From positions 4,241,802 through 4,305,801 of the forward strand of contig NZ_BDEL01000001.1 in the NCBI RefSeq assembly GCF_001685485.1: a stretch of DNA of 64,000 bases. The letters are read 5' to 3'. This DNA comes from Formosa haliotis (GTDB lineage Bacteria; Bacteroidota; Bacteroidia; Flavobacteriales; Flavobacteriaceae). The translations under genes and the position numbers were made by a program. The notes under the pieces are model-generated. The model was not told the DNA's origin and made no database searches. It worked only from the letters and a program-made list of their open reading frames with translations. Positions 1 to 9,275 of this stretch are shown one piece after another (positions within the stretch are counted from its first letter, which is position 1; every line of letters begins with the position of its first letter).

Positions 1-417
1 AAGACTAGTGTGCTGAGATTGATAAGTAATTCGGACTGTTTTTTTATTGAAATCGACTTGCGAACTGGTTATTTCGGGTTTCAGTTTGTGTAAATTTTCT
101 AAAATCCAAATACAAGAACTACAATGAATATGCGGAATATATAAACTAGCAATTTGTACGTTTTCGTCGTTAAATTCTAAAAGCTTTTCTAAAATGTGTT
201 CATCTTTTAAAAAGTCGTATTTGCCTTCATTTATAATCGGAATGGCTCCAGGCGCATTCTGTATGTCGTAATATGCTGTAAGATTACTTTCAGAAAAAAT
301 TTCATAAACCGTTTTACAGCCATTACAGCAAAACCATTTGTCATCGAAAGGGATGGCAACAGCGTCACAGCTATTCCCACAGTGATAACAGGTATTTTTA
401 TCTGAAAGTTTACTCAT
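1..417 (-). CDS. ccoI: CcoI/FixI-type heavy-metal P-type ATPase, N-terminal part (runs off the window)
   Basis: Only the first 139 codons are present; the gene continues beyond base 1. The start is the ATG at 417-415 and the frame is open to the window edge. The translation begins MSKLSDKNTCYHCGN and has a cysteine-rich segment (CYHCGNSC, then FCCNGC, about residues 10-38) typical of the putative metal-binding domain at the front of CcoI/FixI P-ATPases. An HMA-like HCSSC motif follows near residues 98-102. Such pumps export copper into the periplasm for assembly of cbb3-type cytochrome oxidase. Its divergent neighbour is an Fnr-like regulator, a common pairing for cbb3 genes. The membrane and ATPase domains are not visible here, so the CcoI call rests on the N-terminal domains and context. 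Confidence 0.85.
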   Translation of the reverse strand, partial: MSKLSDKNTCYHCGNSCDAVAIPFDDKWFCCNGCKTVYEIFSESNLTAYYDIQNAPGAIPIINEGKYDFLKDEHILEKLLEFNDENVQIASLYIPHIHCSSCIWILENLHKLKPEITSSQVDFNKKTVRITYQSQHTSL

Positions 418-451
418 TATTTTTTGGCCAAAGGTTTAAAATAGCATGCTG

Positions 452-488
452 CAAAAATATGATATTTGTCATGGTTTCACTACTTTTG
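452..488. promoter_or_regulatory. Divergent promoter region with a candidate Crp/Fnr operator
   Basis: The 94-base gap between the ccoI and fnr-like genes holds an imperfect palindrome, ATGATATTTGTCAT (459-472), whose half-sites read ATGAYAW. On the minus strand a TATTTTTG sequence (459-452) fits the Bacteroidota -7 box TAnnTTTG, and on the plus strand TACTTTTG (481-488) fits it too. The palindrome lies between the two -7 boxes, where an Fnr-like protein could control both genes. Short AT-rich matches are frequent in this genome, so this is a candidate only. Confidence 0.4.
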
Positions 489-511
489 CTAAGAATTAAA
501 TTATTTTTGGA

Positions 512-1189
512 ATGAGCGATTGCGAGCAATGCATGGTGAGAAAGCTTAGTGCTTTACAAATGTTAAAAGGCGAAGAAATTAAAGCAATTTCTGGGTGTAA
601 AATAACAAAGCAGGTAAAAAGAGGGGAAGTTATTTTTAAGGAAGGAGAGATGTTGAATGGCGTGTATTGCATAAGCTCTGGAGTTTGTAAGTTAACCAAG
701 TTAACAGAGAAAGGTAAAGAGCAAGTTGTAAAACTGGTTATTAAGGGTGAGCTTTTAGGGCAACGTTCTGTAATTATAAATCAGGTTGCTAATTTAACTG
801 CAACTGCTTTAAACGATATGGAGGTTTGTTTTATTCCGAAACAAGAAATATTAGAAGATTTATTGCAAAACTCTGAGTTTTCATTCAACGTGTTAAAACG
901 CATGGCTACCGATTTAAAGGAAGCCGAAACTGCAATTATTAACATGGCTCAAAATTCGGTTAGACGACGCTTAGCTGATATTATACTGTACTTACAAGAT
1001 AATTTTGGGAAAGATGAAGAAGGATATTTAAGTGTAACCTTGTCTAGAGACGATTTTGCTAGTATTGTTGGTACAGCTACCGAGTCGGTAATAAGGACCT
1101 TGTCTCAGTTTAAAAAAGAAGGTTTAATTAAAACCTCTGGTAAAAGAATAAAAATTTCAGATTATCAGGGTTTTGAAGCCTTAGAATAA
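512..1189 (+). CDS. Crp/Fnr family transcriptional regulator
   Basis: This 225-residue protein has a cyclic-nucleotide-binding-like beta roll (about residues 25-130) and a C-terminal winged helix (about 150-215). The recognition-helix region reads LSRDDFASIVGTATESVIRTL, as in Crp/Fnr proteins. Cysteines at positions 4, 7 and 29 (MSDCEQC, then SGC) resemble the N-terminal cysteine cluster of Fnr, which suggests but does not prove an oxygen-sensing iron-sulfur cluster. The gene is divergent from the CcoI-type ATPase gene, supporting a role in low-oxygen respiration. The start is the ATG at 512, 25 bases after a TAnnTTTG box. Confidence 0.9.
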   Translation: MSDCEQCMVRKLSALQMLKGEEIKAISGCKITKQVKRGEVIFKEGEMLNGVYCISSGVCKLTKLTEKGKEQVVKLVIKGELLGQRSVIINQVANLTATALNDMEVCFIPKQEILEDLLQNSEFSFNVLKRMATDLKEAETAIINMAQNSVRRRLADIILYLQDNFGKDEEGYLSVTLSRDDFASIVGTATESVIRTLSQFKKEGLIKTSGKRIKISDYQGFEALE

Positions 1190-1339
1190 TTTTTATTTCT
1201 GAATTGTAATCCTCGATTATTTATATCGAGTTAATATTTATAAAGTTGAATGGCAGTTATTGCGATTCAACTTTTTTCGTTTATAATAATATCTTAAAGG
1301 CTCTAAGGTTTACCAATAAATTAGTATTTTTATAAGGCT

Positions 1340-2464
1340 ATGAAAAGATCAATACATAAAAAAGGGTTTGTATTTAAAACATATGAAGCTAAAAATCAGT
1401 CGCCTTTCGATAAGCTTTTTGATATTTTTAAAGAGCTTATTACACATACTTCGGGCGATTTCGATGAAGCCATAAGTTGGCTACGCGAATTAGATAAGGA
1501 ATACAAACTTACAGATGCCAATTATACCATAGACGATTTTATTGAAGACCTTAAAAAGAAAGGTTACATTAAAGACGATGTTGATCCCGACGGGAAAGGT
1601 GGTACCAAAATTACGGCAAAAACGGAGCGCGCTATTAGGCAGCAAGCTTTAAATCAAATTTTCGGAAAATTAAAACGCAGTGGTTCTGGAAACCATAAAA
1701 GTAAATCTCCAGGCGTTGGCGATGAACATACAGGAGAATTTAGGAATTATCAGTTTGGCGATGCTCTAGATAAAGTATCCATCACCGAAAGTTTAAAAAA
1801 TGCCCAAATAAATCATGGTATTGGAAGCTTTAATCTTAGCGAAGAAGATTTAGTAGTTGAAGAAACGTTGCATAAATCGCAGATGAGTACAGTGCTGATG
1901 ATTGATATTAGTCATAGTATGATTTTGTATGGAGAAGATAGAATTACACCAGCTAAAAAAGTTGCCATGGCTCTAGCCGAATTAATCACGACTCGTTATC
2001 CAAAAGATTCTTTAGATATTTTGGTGTTTGGAAATGATGCCTGGCTTATAGAAATTAAAGATTTACCTTATTTACAAGTTGGGCCTTACCATACCAATAC
2101 TGTAGCAGGATTGCAATTGGCCATGGATGTATTACGAAGAAAGCGACATACCAATAAGCAAATTTTTATGATTACAGACGGAAAGCCGAGTTGCCTGCGA
2201 ATGCCAGGTGGCGAGTATTATAAAAATAGTATGGGTTTAGACGATTTTATTGTAAACAAGTGTTACGATTCTGCCCAACAAGCCAGACGTTTACACATTC
2301 CCATTACCACATTTATGATTGCTAAAGATCCTTATCTAACCCAATTTGTTAGGGAATTTACACGGGCTAATCAAGGCAAGGCGTTTTATACAGGATTAAA
2401 AGGCTTGGGAGAAATGATTTTTGAAGATTACGAATCTAATAGAAAGAAAAGAATTCGAGGATGA
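1340..2464 (+). CDS. VWA domain-containing protein
   Basis: This 374-residue soluble protein has no signal peptide. A von Willebrand factor A domain occupies roughly residues 180-365. The metal-ion-dependent adhesion site is visible as DISHSM (DxSxS), with the later threonine and aspartate in the HTNTVAG and MITDGKPS segments. The N-terminal half is charged and has no domain I recognise. The next gene encodes an AAA ATPase of the MoxR/BchI type. Pairs of this kind act as ATP-driven chaperone or metal-insertion machines (for example cobalto- or magnesium-chelatase, MoxR-VWA, RavA-ViaA). The substrate is unknown. A 94-base gap separates the two genes. Confidence 0.85.
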   Translation: MKRSIHKKGFVFKTYEAKNQSPFDKLFDIFKELITHTSGDFDEAISWLRELDKEYKLTDANYTIDDFIEDLKKKGYIKDDVDPDGKGGTKITAKTERAIRQQALNQIFGKLKRSGSGNHKSKSPGVGDEHTGEFRNYQFGDALDKVSITESLKNAQINHGIGSFNLSEEDLVVEETLHKSQMSTVLMIDISHSMILYGEDRITPAKKVAMALAELITTRYPKDSLDILVFGNDAWLIEIKDLPYLQVGPYHTNTVAGLQLAMDVLRRKRHTNKQIFMITDGKPSCLRMPGGEYYKNSMGLDDFIVNKCYDSAQQARRLHIPITTFMIAKDPYLTQFVREFTRANQGKAFYTGLKGLGEMIFEDYESNRKKRIRG

Positions 2465-2558
2465 TCGCATCCCAATCTTCCCAAAGGGAAAAAGAAAAAT
2501 TTATTTAAAAACATTGCAGTGCTCTTTCTAAAGGAGTACGTTAGATAACAGAAAAACT

Positions 2559-4019
2559 ATGAAAAATATAAAGACCCTTGGCGAATTAAAAAAATCGGGT
2601 TATAAAAGCAAATCTATTAAAGACGAATTACGGGATAATTTAATTGAAAAATTAAAACATAATGAAGTGACTTTTGAAGGTGTTCACGGGTATGAAAATA
2701 CGGTTGTTCCGGAGTTGGAACGTGCCATTCTATCGCGACATAATATTAATTTATTAGGATTACGTGGTCAAGCCAAAACACGTTTAGCGCGATTAATGGT
2801 GAATTTACTCGACGCGTATATTCCTGTGGTTGAAGGTTCAGAAATTAATGACGATCCGTTGCAACCCATTTCAAGATTTGCTATCGAGCTTATAAAAGAA
2901 AAGGGCGATGATACTCCTATTTCATGGATGCATAAGAGTGAACGTTTTGCAGAAAAATTGGCCACCCCAGATGTTACCGTTGCCGATATTATTGGTGATG
3001 TAGACCCAATAAAAGCGGCACATTTAAAACTGAGTTATGCCGACGATCGCGTGATTCATTACGGAATGATTCCTAGAGCAAATCGCTGTATTTTTGTAAT
3101 TAATGAATTACCAGATTTACAAGCTAGAATACAAGTAGCCTTATTTAATATTCTTCAGGAAGGCGATATTCAAATTCGCGGATTCAAACTCCGATTAGCT
3201 TTAGATATCCAATTTGTATTTACAGCAAACCCTGAAGATTATACAAATCGCGGAAGTATAGTTACACCATTAAAAGATAGAATTGGCTCGCAGATTATTA
3301 CGCATTATCCTTATGATATTGAAATAGCCAAAAAGATTACGCAACAAGAAGCAAAAATTAATGCAGACCAGGTAGACCTAGTAACAGTGCCTGAGTTAGC
3401 AAAAGATTTATTAGAACAAATTGTTTTTGAAGCTCGCGATAACGAATTTATAGATGCCAAAAGTGGGGTTAGTGCCCGATTAGGAATTACGGCACTAGAA
3501 AATTTGGTAAGTACAGCCGAGCGTAGGAGCTTAATATCAGGAGATGCTAAAACCAATATCAGATTAAGTGATTTTGTAGGTATTATTCCTGCTATAACGG
3601 GAAAGGTTGAGTTGGTTTACGAAGGTGAGCAAGAAGGGGCTTCTGTGGTAGCTTTTAATTTAATTGGAGATGCGGTAGAAACCATATTCCCTAAGTTATT
3701 TCCGAAAATAAAAAAATTAGAAAAGCAAAGTGAAGAATCGCCTTATGACGGGGTTGCTTCCTGGTTTTTTAATACCGAAGAAGATTTTGAATTGCTAGAC
3801 GATTTGGACGAAGCTACGTACAAATCAACTTTAGATCGTATTGCTCCATTAGACGATTTTATTAATACCTATCAACCCGAATTAAAAGTCGAGGAGCGTT
3901 ATTTTGTTAAAGAGTTTGTGCTTTGGGGCTTGGTTCAGTTTAGTAAATTAAGTAAATTTCGTTATACAGAAGGTATCCAATTTAAAGATCCTTATGGGAG
4001 TTATATAAAAGGATTGTAG
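2559..4019 (+). CDS. MoxR/BchI-type AAA ATPase (magnesium-chelatase-like)
   Basis: This 486-residue protein has an AAA core from about residue 60 to 300. The Walker A region reads GLRGQAKT, with Ala where most family members have Gly before the Lys. The Walker B region reads CIFVINELPDL, with Asn-Glu instead of Asp-Glu. Downstream are a sensor-1-like FTANPEDY and a DRIGSQI arginine-finger-like region. A C-terminal acidic domain (about 390-486) is specific to the family. With the upstream VWA gene it probably forms a two-component AAA/VWA machine acting in the cytoplasm. The deviating Walker residues may be normal for this subfamily; I recall related sequences with a similar signature but cannot check. 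Confidence 0.85.
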   Translation: MKNIKTLGELKKSGYKSKSIKDELRDNLIEKLKHNEVTFEGVHGYENTVVPELERAILSRHNINLLGLRGQAKTRLARLMVNLLDAYIPVVEGSEINDDPLQPISRFAIELIKEKGDDTPISWMHKSERFAEKLATPDVTVADIIGDVDPIKAAHLKLSYADDRVIHYGMIPRANRCIFVINELPDLQARIQVALFNILQEGDIQIRGFKLRLALDIQFVFTANPEDYTNRGSIVTPLKDRIGSQIITHYPYDIEIAKKITQQEAKINADQVDLVTVPELAKDLLEQIVFEARDNEFIDAKSGVSARLGITALENLVSTAERRSLISGDAKTNIRLSDFVGIIPAITGKVELVYEGEQEGASVVAFNLIGDAVETIFPKLFPKIKKLEKQSEESPYDGVASWFFNTEEDFELLDDLDEATYKSTLDRIAPLDDFINTYQPELKVEERYFVKEFVLWGLVQFSKLSKFRYTEGIQFKDPYGSYIKGL

Positions 4020-4483
4020 GGAGATTGTTGTTTGTTTTTAGTTGTTCGTTATTTGCCGTTTTCAATTTTAAATTTTCAAATCTTCAAATTGATAATTATT
4101 ACATTGTCACATTAATCAATTGTTACATTATTAACCCGGCAAAGGAGTGCTGTAATGTGGAGGAGTGGAATTGCAGGGTATCGAAATGGTTTTTGTATTT
4201 AGGTATTTTATATTTTCTATTCTGTAACTATTGTTAAAACAGGCATAGTATTTTTACTTTAAAATTGAATAATCACGGGTGTTCCCAAGGTATAAAAGAT
4301 TGTATATGAACATAAAGGAAGATACAGTGATGACCTTAACAGCGGCATAAACATTAGATAATTAACTGCTAGTCTTTTTCCTTCATTATTTAATATATTG
4401 AAAAAAGGGAATAACAATTAGTAGTTAAAAATACTGAGGTCAACGCTTTCAACATAAAATAACGCAATTAAAACCTTCAAAAA
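4020..4483. other. Intergenic region without a convincing gene
   Basis: These 464 bases are very AT-rich. The part at 4077-4135 is a degenerate run of short units (TTCAAAT, TTACATT, CACATTAATCAATTG) of the kind that recurs between genes in Flavobacteriaceae. A short open frame at 4025-4237 has no plausible start or protein-like composition, and I do not call it. I see no clear terminator or promoter. Confidence 0.4.
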
Positions 4484-4954
4484 ATGGAAAGAACTATAGT
4501 AACACTATTATTTACGGCCGTTTTAATGTCTTGTAATTCATCAGACAAAACGAAAATTAATACCGCGTCATCTTCTAATACAGAAATTGTAGCAGACAGC
4601 ACATTAAATATAGTTAAAACGGAATACACTGCAATCGACACCGATGCTGCTCTAATTGCAACGGCACTTCTGGCTGCTCCAGAAGACAGCAGAGCAAATT
4701 GCAAAGTTATAGGGTATAATATGGCTGGAGATTTTGTAACACTAAAGGAAGGAGATAACGAATTTATTGTCTTGGCAGACGATCCTAAAATACCCGGATT
4801 TAGTGCAGCCTGTTACCACAAAAGCCTAGAGCCTTTTATGGCCCGAGGCCGAGTACTTAAAGCCGAAGGCAAGTCATCATCGGAAATCTTTGAGATTCGA
4901 GAAGCAGAAGCCAAAACAACTACGAAAAAGTCGGGTTTAATCATAAGAATTTAA
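4484..4954 (+). CDS. Small putative lipoprotein of unknown function
   Basis: The 156-residue product starts with a short hydrophobic segment ending in LMSC, a lipobox with Cys17 as the likely lipidated residue. The mature part begins with a Ser/Thr-rich linker. A compact domain follows (about residues 65-135) containing NCKVIGYNMAGDF, ACYHKSLEPFMARGR and EIFEIREAEAK. I do not recognise a named family, although the CYHKSLEPFMARGR segment looks conserved and I recall homologues with a longer C-terminus, so this copy may be shortened. It stands alone and is followed by a strong terminator. Confidence 0.65.
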   Translation: MERTIVTLLFTAVLMSCNSSDKTKINTASSSNTEIVADSTLNIVKTEYTAIDTDAALIATALLAAPEDSRANCKVIGYNMAGDFVTLKEGDNEFIVLADDPKIPGFSAACYHKSLEPFMARGRVLKAEGKSSSEIFEIREAEAKTTTKKSGLIIRI

Positions 4955-5001
4955 ACGATATATAATTAAGGATTTTAACTCAGGAACCTATTTTAAAATT
5001 C

Positions 5002-5041
5002 AAAACAGGATTAGATTTTAATAAAAATCTAATCCTGTTTT
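5002..5041 (+). terminator. Strong rho-independent terminator
   Basis: A perfect 18-base inverted repeat (5002-5019 with 5024-5041), loop AATA, begins with AAAACAGGATTAG and ends in a T run. It ends transcription of the small lipoprotein gene 48 bases upstream. The remaining bases to 5327 are AT-rich and show nothing else I can support. Confidence 0.85.
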
Positions 5042-5327
5042 GCTTTTGTAAACGATGAAATATCTAGAATATCATAATTATTTTAAAAAGTAAATATACG
5101 TAGTACTGTGTATTTTATTCTTCAATTACTTGTTGTAATTTGAAAGAGCTATTAATCAAGGGTTTATTCCTAAAACATTACTACTTTTTAAACCATATTC
5201 TTCAAGTGTTTTTATTAGTATAAAAACTATTTGTACTACTTACCTAGAAAACCATTGGGTGAGTTCAGATTTTGTGAATATGCTAAAAGCAATTTTGTTT
5301 TGTTTTAAATCTTTCAAACCAAAAATT

Positions 5328-8300
5328 ATGAAAACAAAATTACTGGTATTAGTGCTCTTTTTTTTAATGAGCCAAGTAGGAAAATCACAAGTAGAGAAAA
5401 TTGAAACGTATAAGGTTGGCACAAAAATAACGTACTACCCAGGGCAATGTGCTAAAGATATTCCTGAGGCAAAAGGGAAAATATCGTTTTGCGATAAAAT
5501 TAGTAATTTAGGTGTAGTAGAAGCGAGTTACGGATTAAATTCTAGAGTTCTAAAAAAGATGGTTGAGAACTATTTTAATAAGGATGAGGTGTTTTTAACT
5601 TCGGAAGGGATTTCTATACGTAAAGAAAATGGGAGTTGGGATAATATCCCTAATCTTGCCATTCCCAAAGCAATTGTGTCATCATCATTTTCTCATGGGG
5701 TTGATGAAGCTTTATTATCTAAATCTGGATTTCTTTTTTTTAAGGCCAATTTTTATCGCTCGGTTAATTACATCGATATGAATACTAAAACCTTTAAAAG
5801 TGTGTCTTTACCTAGTAATAGTAATGGGACAACTTATACGCATTCTTTTGCGTATGATGAAATTACGGATGCCACTTATATTTTAACGACTAACACCCCA
5901 GAGAAGGAGTTTAACGTTTTTAAATTTCAAAACGGAAATTTATCTGTGATGGGTAGCTTAGGGATATCCGCTACAGGATCTAATAATCATAGTCAATTGC
6001 TCTTTACTAATGATGCTCTATATTTTGGAACTGATACAGGTTTGTATAAATATAACAAAAACACTTTAGACCTAGAAGCATCTTATTTTACAGATAACAC
6101 GAATTATGTGAATAATGTACGTGATATAGTTGTAGATAATGATGGAAATATCTGGACTGCCAATTGGGTAAATAATGGGGGCGGAGCTATATACAAGTTA
6201 AACACCCAAACAGAAGCAATTACAACTTTTGAACTAGCGCTTACTGAAGTTACAAATTACAGATTCGATAAATTGGCTGTAGATGGTGATGGGAATGTAT
6301 GGTCTACTCCAGTAAATTGGTCTGGGTTTATACACTTAAATCCTATAGAAAATAACCCAGAATGGACTTTTTTTAATATGGCTGATATTGAAAATTTAGG
6401 TTTTAAAATGGCGTATGCGCCAGACGAAATTTTTAACTTTAATAATAAAATTTATGTGATGACTACTACTGCTGGTACTACTCGTCATACAAATTTTGAG
6501 GCCATGTATAATGACCAAGGGGTTTGGCACGGTATTAATGATGATGAACCCAAAAATATTTCACATGCCATGATTACCCGTTCTCAAGTTGCCTATCCAG
6601 ATGCTGATGGGGTTTGGTTTTATAATGATTATGATAGTAATGGTACGATTAGTTATATGTCTAATAGTGATACATTTAAAAGGCAATATGAAATAAATGG
6701 ACATACATCTTTTTTATTAGATGCAGATGGAATCCCGGTAGTTAACGATTCTAGGGTTAAAAAATTATATATGCCTTATATAGCGAAGTTGCCAGATTTG
6801 GCACCTAATAGTGTTGAACAACTAGCTAAGTATAAGGATCAAATTTGGGTGTATAGTAGAAGGACACAAAAAATAGATATATTAAAATATGATAAATTAG
6901 TTGAAACTATCGATTTAAAAGATACAGATTACCAGAATTTTTATCACTTTACACCAGATATTTATGGTAATGCATATTTTGCTAGAGTTTATAGTGCCGA
7001 TTTCTATCTTAAAAAATTCGACACCAATACACAAACTACAGAAACCTTCGAAGCTGCAGCTATAGGAGCTATAAAAAAGATTTTAGCACTTCCTAATGGT
7101 AATGTAGCTATAGTTTGTGCTAGGGGGGTGTTATTATTTAACGGAACAACACTTGTAACTATAGATAATAGCGATTATGCGGATTTAGGCAATATCGTGA
7201 ATGGCGTTGTAGATATAGATGGTGACATTTTTTTACTGACTAACGATAATGCTGAACTTATTAGCATTAAGAATCCAGAATCCAACTCACCTACTTTTGA
7301 AACCATTATACTTGAAGGAGGAGAAGGTATTATTCCTGAAAGTAGTTTCTACAGACCCGTTTCTTTAGCTATAGATAATAATGGTGCATTTTGGTCTAAT
7401 GCATCAGAATCTTGGCTAAAATTAACAACAGAGCATACAGCTGAACAATTTTTAAATGGTGGGGAGACCTTTGGGATTCATGGCTTAGTTTATTTTGATA
7501 AAAATGAAAACAATCAATTTGACGCGGGAGAGGGCTATGCAAATCAAAAAGTAACTATTATTACAAGTAAAAATAATATTTTCGAGACCTATACCAATGC
7601 AGATGGTAAATATTATTTCCCGTATTACGATGATGGTGGAAACTATGATATTCGCATGTCTGTTGTAAATCCTTACGTTGTTGCAACAAATAGACAAATT
7701 ATATTTTCTGTTTCAAATTTGGAAGAACATACCACAGTAAATGATTTTCAATTAAAATCCAATAATATTGAAACCATAGTTGTTAAATCCTCTTCGAAAT
7801 TAGGTGCATGGGCTTTTAATAGAGCAGGTTTTAACAACACTTTTACCACAGCAGTTGGAAATATGTCTGATTCTAAATCTTATAATGACATTACTTTTGA
7901 TTATGTGTATTTTAATGAGGATGTTGGTAGCGATAACCAATTGCCAGAAGTTGAAGATGTTATTGTAACCAAATTAGCGCCAAAAGGGAATTTTCATCTT
8001 TTAGATTATATAACTATAGAACCAAAAGGGCATACATGGGGAGTGAAATTAGATAAAGCATTATATAGTTCTGAGGTGGTTTCAATAACGCCAAAAATTC
8101 TGTACGAATCCGATACTACCAAAGTAAAATTCACGTTACCTAAGATTGATCCTTTAGACACTTATATTATTGAGGTTAAAACGGATTTGTTCCAGTCTGA
8201 AGAAAATGGAACGGTTGTGGGGTATGGATTTTCTAAGGCGGCAAGTAAAGACTTTGAAGATGATGGAAATGGCTCAATAGGGGATAACATTATAGATTTA

Positions 8301-9161
8301 GTTCCTCCGCCAGGAGGTACAGGGAGCGGCTTTTCTGATTTGCCAGAACCATTTTGGCCTCCAAGTGTACCTAGTGTTCCTGCTCCACCTACAGTTGAAG
8401 GCAGAACTAGTCCGAGTAAATCTGATGGACCACATAGAGTACCTATTCGAAGTTCCTACGCTCCAAACGATAAATTAGTAACTCCTGGAGTTGCCGGAGT
8501 AGAAATACATGAAACACCTCTTGATTATAAGTGGTTAACTTATACAATTCGTTTTCAGAATGATGGTAATTTCTCAGCAAAGGATGTTTTTATTATTGAT
8601 GTATTAGATGAAAAATTTGATCAATATTCATTAAGCTTCTTAGAAAGTTCACATCCTATGTCGATAGAAATTATTCCTTCTGAAGAAGAGAATATTGTGA
8701 AATTCAATTTCAATGATATTTACTTAGATTATACGGCAAATTCTGAAACCGAAAATCAGGGATATGTTACTTATATGATAAAGGTTAAAGATGACGTTGA
8801 TGTTGGAGATATATTGGAAAATCAAGCATCCATTTATTTCGACCAAAACCCACCAATATTGACGAACGTAACACAAAATAAATTTACAGAGATGATCCTT
8901 GACGTAGATGAAATTTCCGAAAATGAGGATTCTATACAAGCATATCCAAATCCTGTAGAAGATGTTATTTATTTAAAATCGGCTAATAGTTTAGAGTTTG
9001 AAGTTGCTTTATACACATTGCTAGGTCAACATATCCTAACAAAATCCAATAATGTAGGACATGCAAGTTTGAAGGTCTCTGACTTAAAAACAGGTATGTA
9101 TTTATTAAAAATAACGAGTAACAAGGACACGACCAAGACCATTAAATTCATTAAAAATTAA
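5328..9161 (+). CDS. Large T9SS-secreted protein with beta-propeller-like, SdrD_B-like and C-terminal sorting domains
   Basis: I place the start at the ATG at 5328 because it opens directly into a signal peptide (MKTKLLVLVLFF, cleavage after about KSQ). GTG and ATG codons further upstream would put extra residues before it. The mature protein (1277 residues in all) begins with a repeat-rich region (about 60-700) containing many IDNDGNIW, VDGDGNVW and DNNGAFW motifs, typical of beta-propeller repeats. An SdrD_B/Cna-B-like segment follows (about 715-790; YFDKNENNQFDAGEGY, NADGKYYF). Then comes a conserved repeat domain seen in Bacteroidota surface proteins (about 1040-1180; APNDK, ENQASIYFDQNPP). 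The T9SS type A sorting domain (YPNPVEDVIYLKS to KFIKN) ends the protein. It should be secreted and anchored or released at the cell surface. Its ligand is unknown. Confidence 0.85.
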   Translation: MKTKLLVLVLFFLMSQVGKSQVEKIETYKVGTKITYYPGQCAKDIPEAKGKISFCDKISNLGVVEASYGLNSRVLKKMVENYFNKDEVFLTSEGISIRKENGSWDNIPNLAIPKAIVSSSFSHGVDEALLSKSGFLFFKANFYRSVNYIDMNTKTFKSVSLPSNSNGTTYTHSFAYDEITDATYILTTNTPEKEFNVFKFQNGNLSVMGSLGISATGSNNHSQLLFTNDALYFGTDTGLYKYNKNTLDLEASYFTDNTNYVNNVRDIVVDNDGNIWTANWVNNGGGAIYKLNTQTEAITTFELALTEVTNYRFDKLAVDGDGNVWSTPVNWSGFIHLNPIENNPEWTFFNMADIENLGFKMAYAPDEIFNFNNKIYVMTTTAGTTRHTNFEAMYNDQGVWHGINDDEPKNISHAMITRSQVAYPDADGVWFYNDYDSNGTISYMSNSDTFKRQYEINGHTSFLLDADGIPVVNDSRVKKLYMPYIAKLPDLAPNSVEQLAKYKDQIWVYSRRTQKIDILKYDKLVETIDLKDTDYQNFYHFTPDIYGNAYFARVYSADFYLKKFDTNTQTTETFEAAAIGAIKKILALPNGNVAIVCARGVLLFNGTTLVTIDNSDYADLGNIVNGVVDIDGDIFLLTNDNAELISIKNPESNSPTFETIILEGGEGIIPESSFYRPVSLAIDNNGAFWSNASESWLKLTTEHTAEQFLNGGETFGIHGLVYFDKNENNQFDAGEGYANQKVTIITSKNNIFETYTNADGKYYFPYYDDGGNYDIRMSVVNPYVVATNRQIIFSVSNLEEHTTVNDFQLKSNNIETIVVKSSSKLGAWAFNRAGFNNTFTTAVGNMSDSKSYNDITFDYVYFNEDVGSDNQLPEVEDVIVTKLAPKGNFHLLDYITIEPKGHTWGVKLDKALYSSEVVSITPKILYESDTTKVKFTLPKIDPLDTYIIEVKTDLFQSEENGTVVGYGFSKAASKDFEDDGNGSIGDNIIDLVPPPGGTGSGFSDLPEPFWPPSVPSVPAPPTVEGRTSPSKSDGPHRVPIRSSYAPNDKLVTPGVAGVEIHETPLDYKWLTYTIRFQNDGNFSAKDVFIIDVLDEKFDQYSLSFLESSHPMSIEIIPSEEENIVKFNFNDIYLDYTANSETENQGYVTYMIKVKDDVDVGDILENQASIYFDQNPPILTNVTQNKFTEMILDVDEISENEDSIQAYPNPVEDVIYLKSANSLEFEVALYTLLGQHILTKSNNVGHASLKVSDLKTGMYLLKITSNKDTTKTIKFIKN

Positions 9162-9234
9162 AACAAAAATTTTAGTCTGTATAGTAGTCATATAAAAAAA
9201 GAATACCCACAATTGAAAATATAGTGTTAAGATT

Positions 9235-9275
9235 AAACCAGAGGTAGTGTTTTTGTAAACATCTGCCTCTGGTTT
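9235..9275. terminator. Bidirectional terminator between convergent genes
   Basis: AAACCAGAGGTAG (9235-9247) pairs with CTGCCTCTGGTTT (9263-9275), with one G-U pair, followed by a T-rich tract. It lies between the T9SS substrate gene and the convergent lipoprotein gene and abuts the stop codon of the latter. Confidence 0.75.

Noticed and set aside
4025..4237. Short open frame after the AAA ATPase gene
   Set aside because: It has no convincing start or ribosome site, runs through AT-rich repeat-like sequence, and its product has no protein-like pattern.
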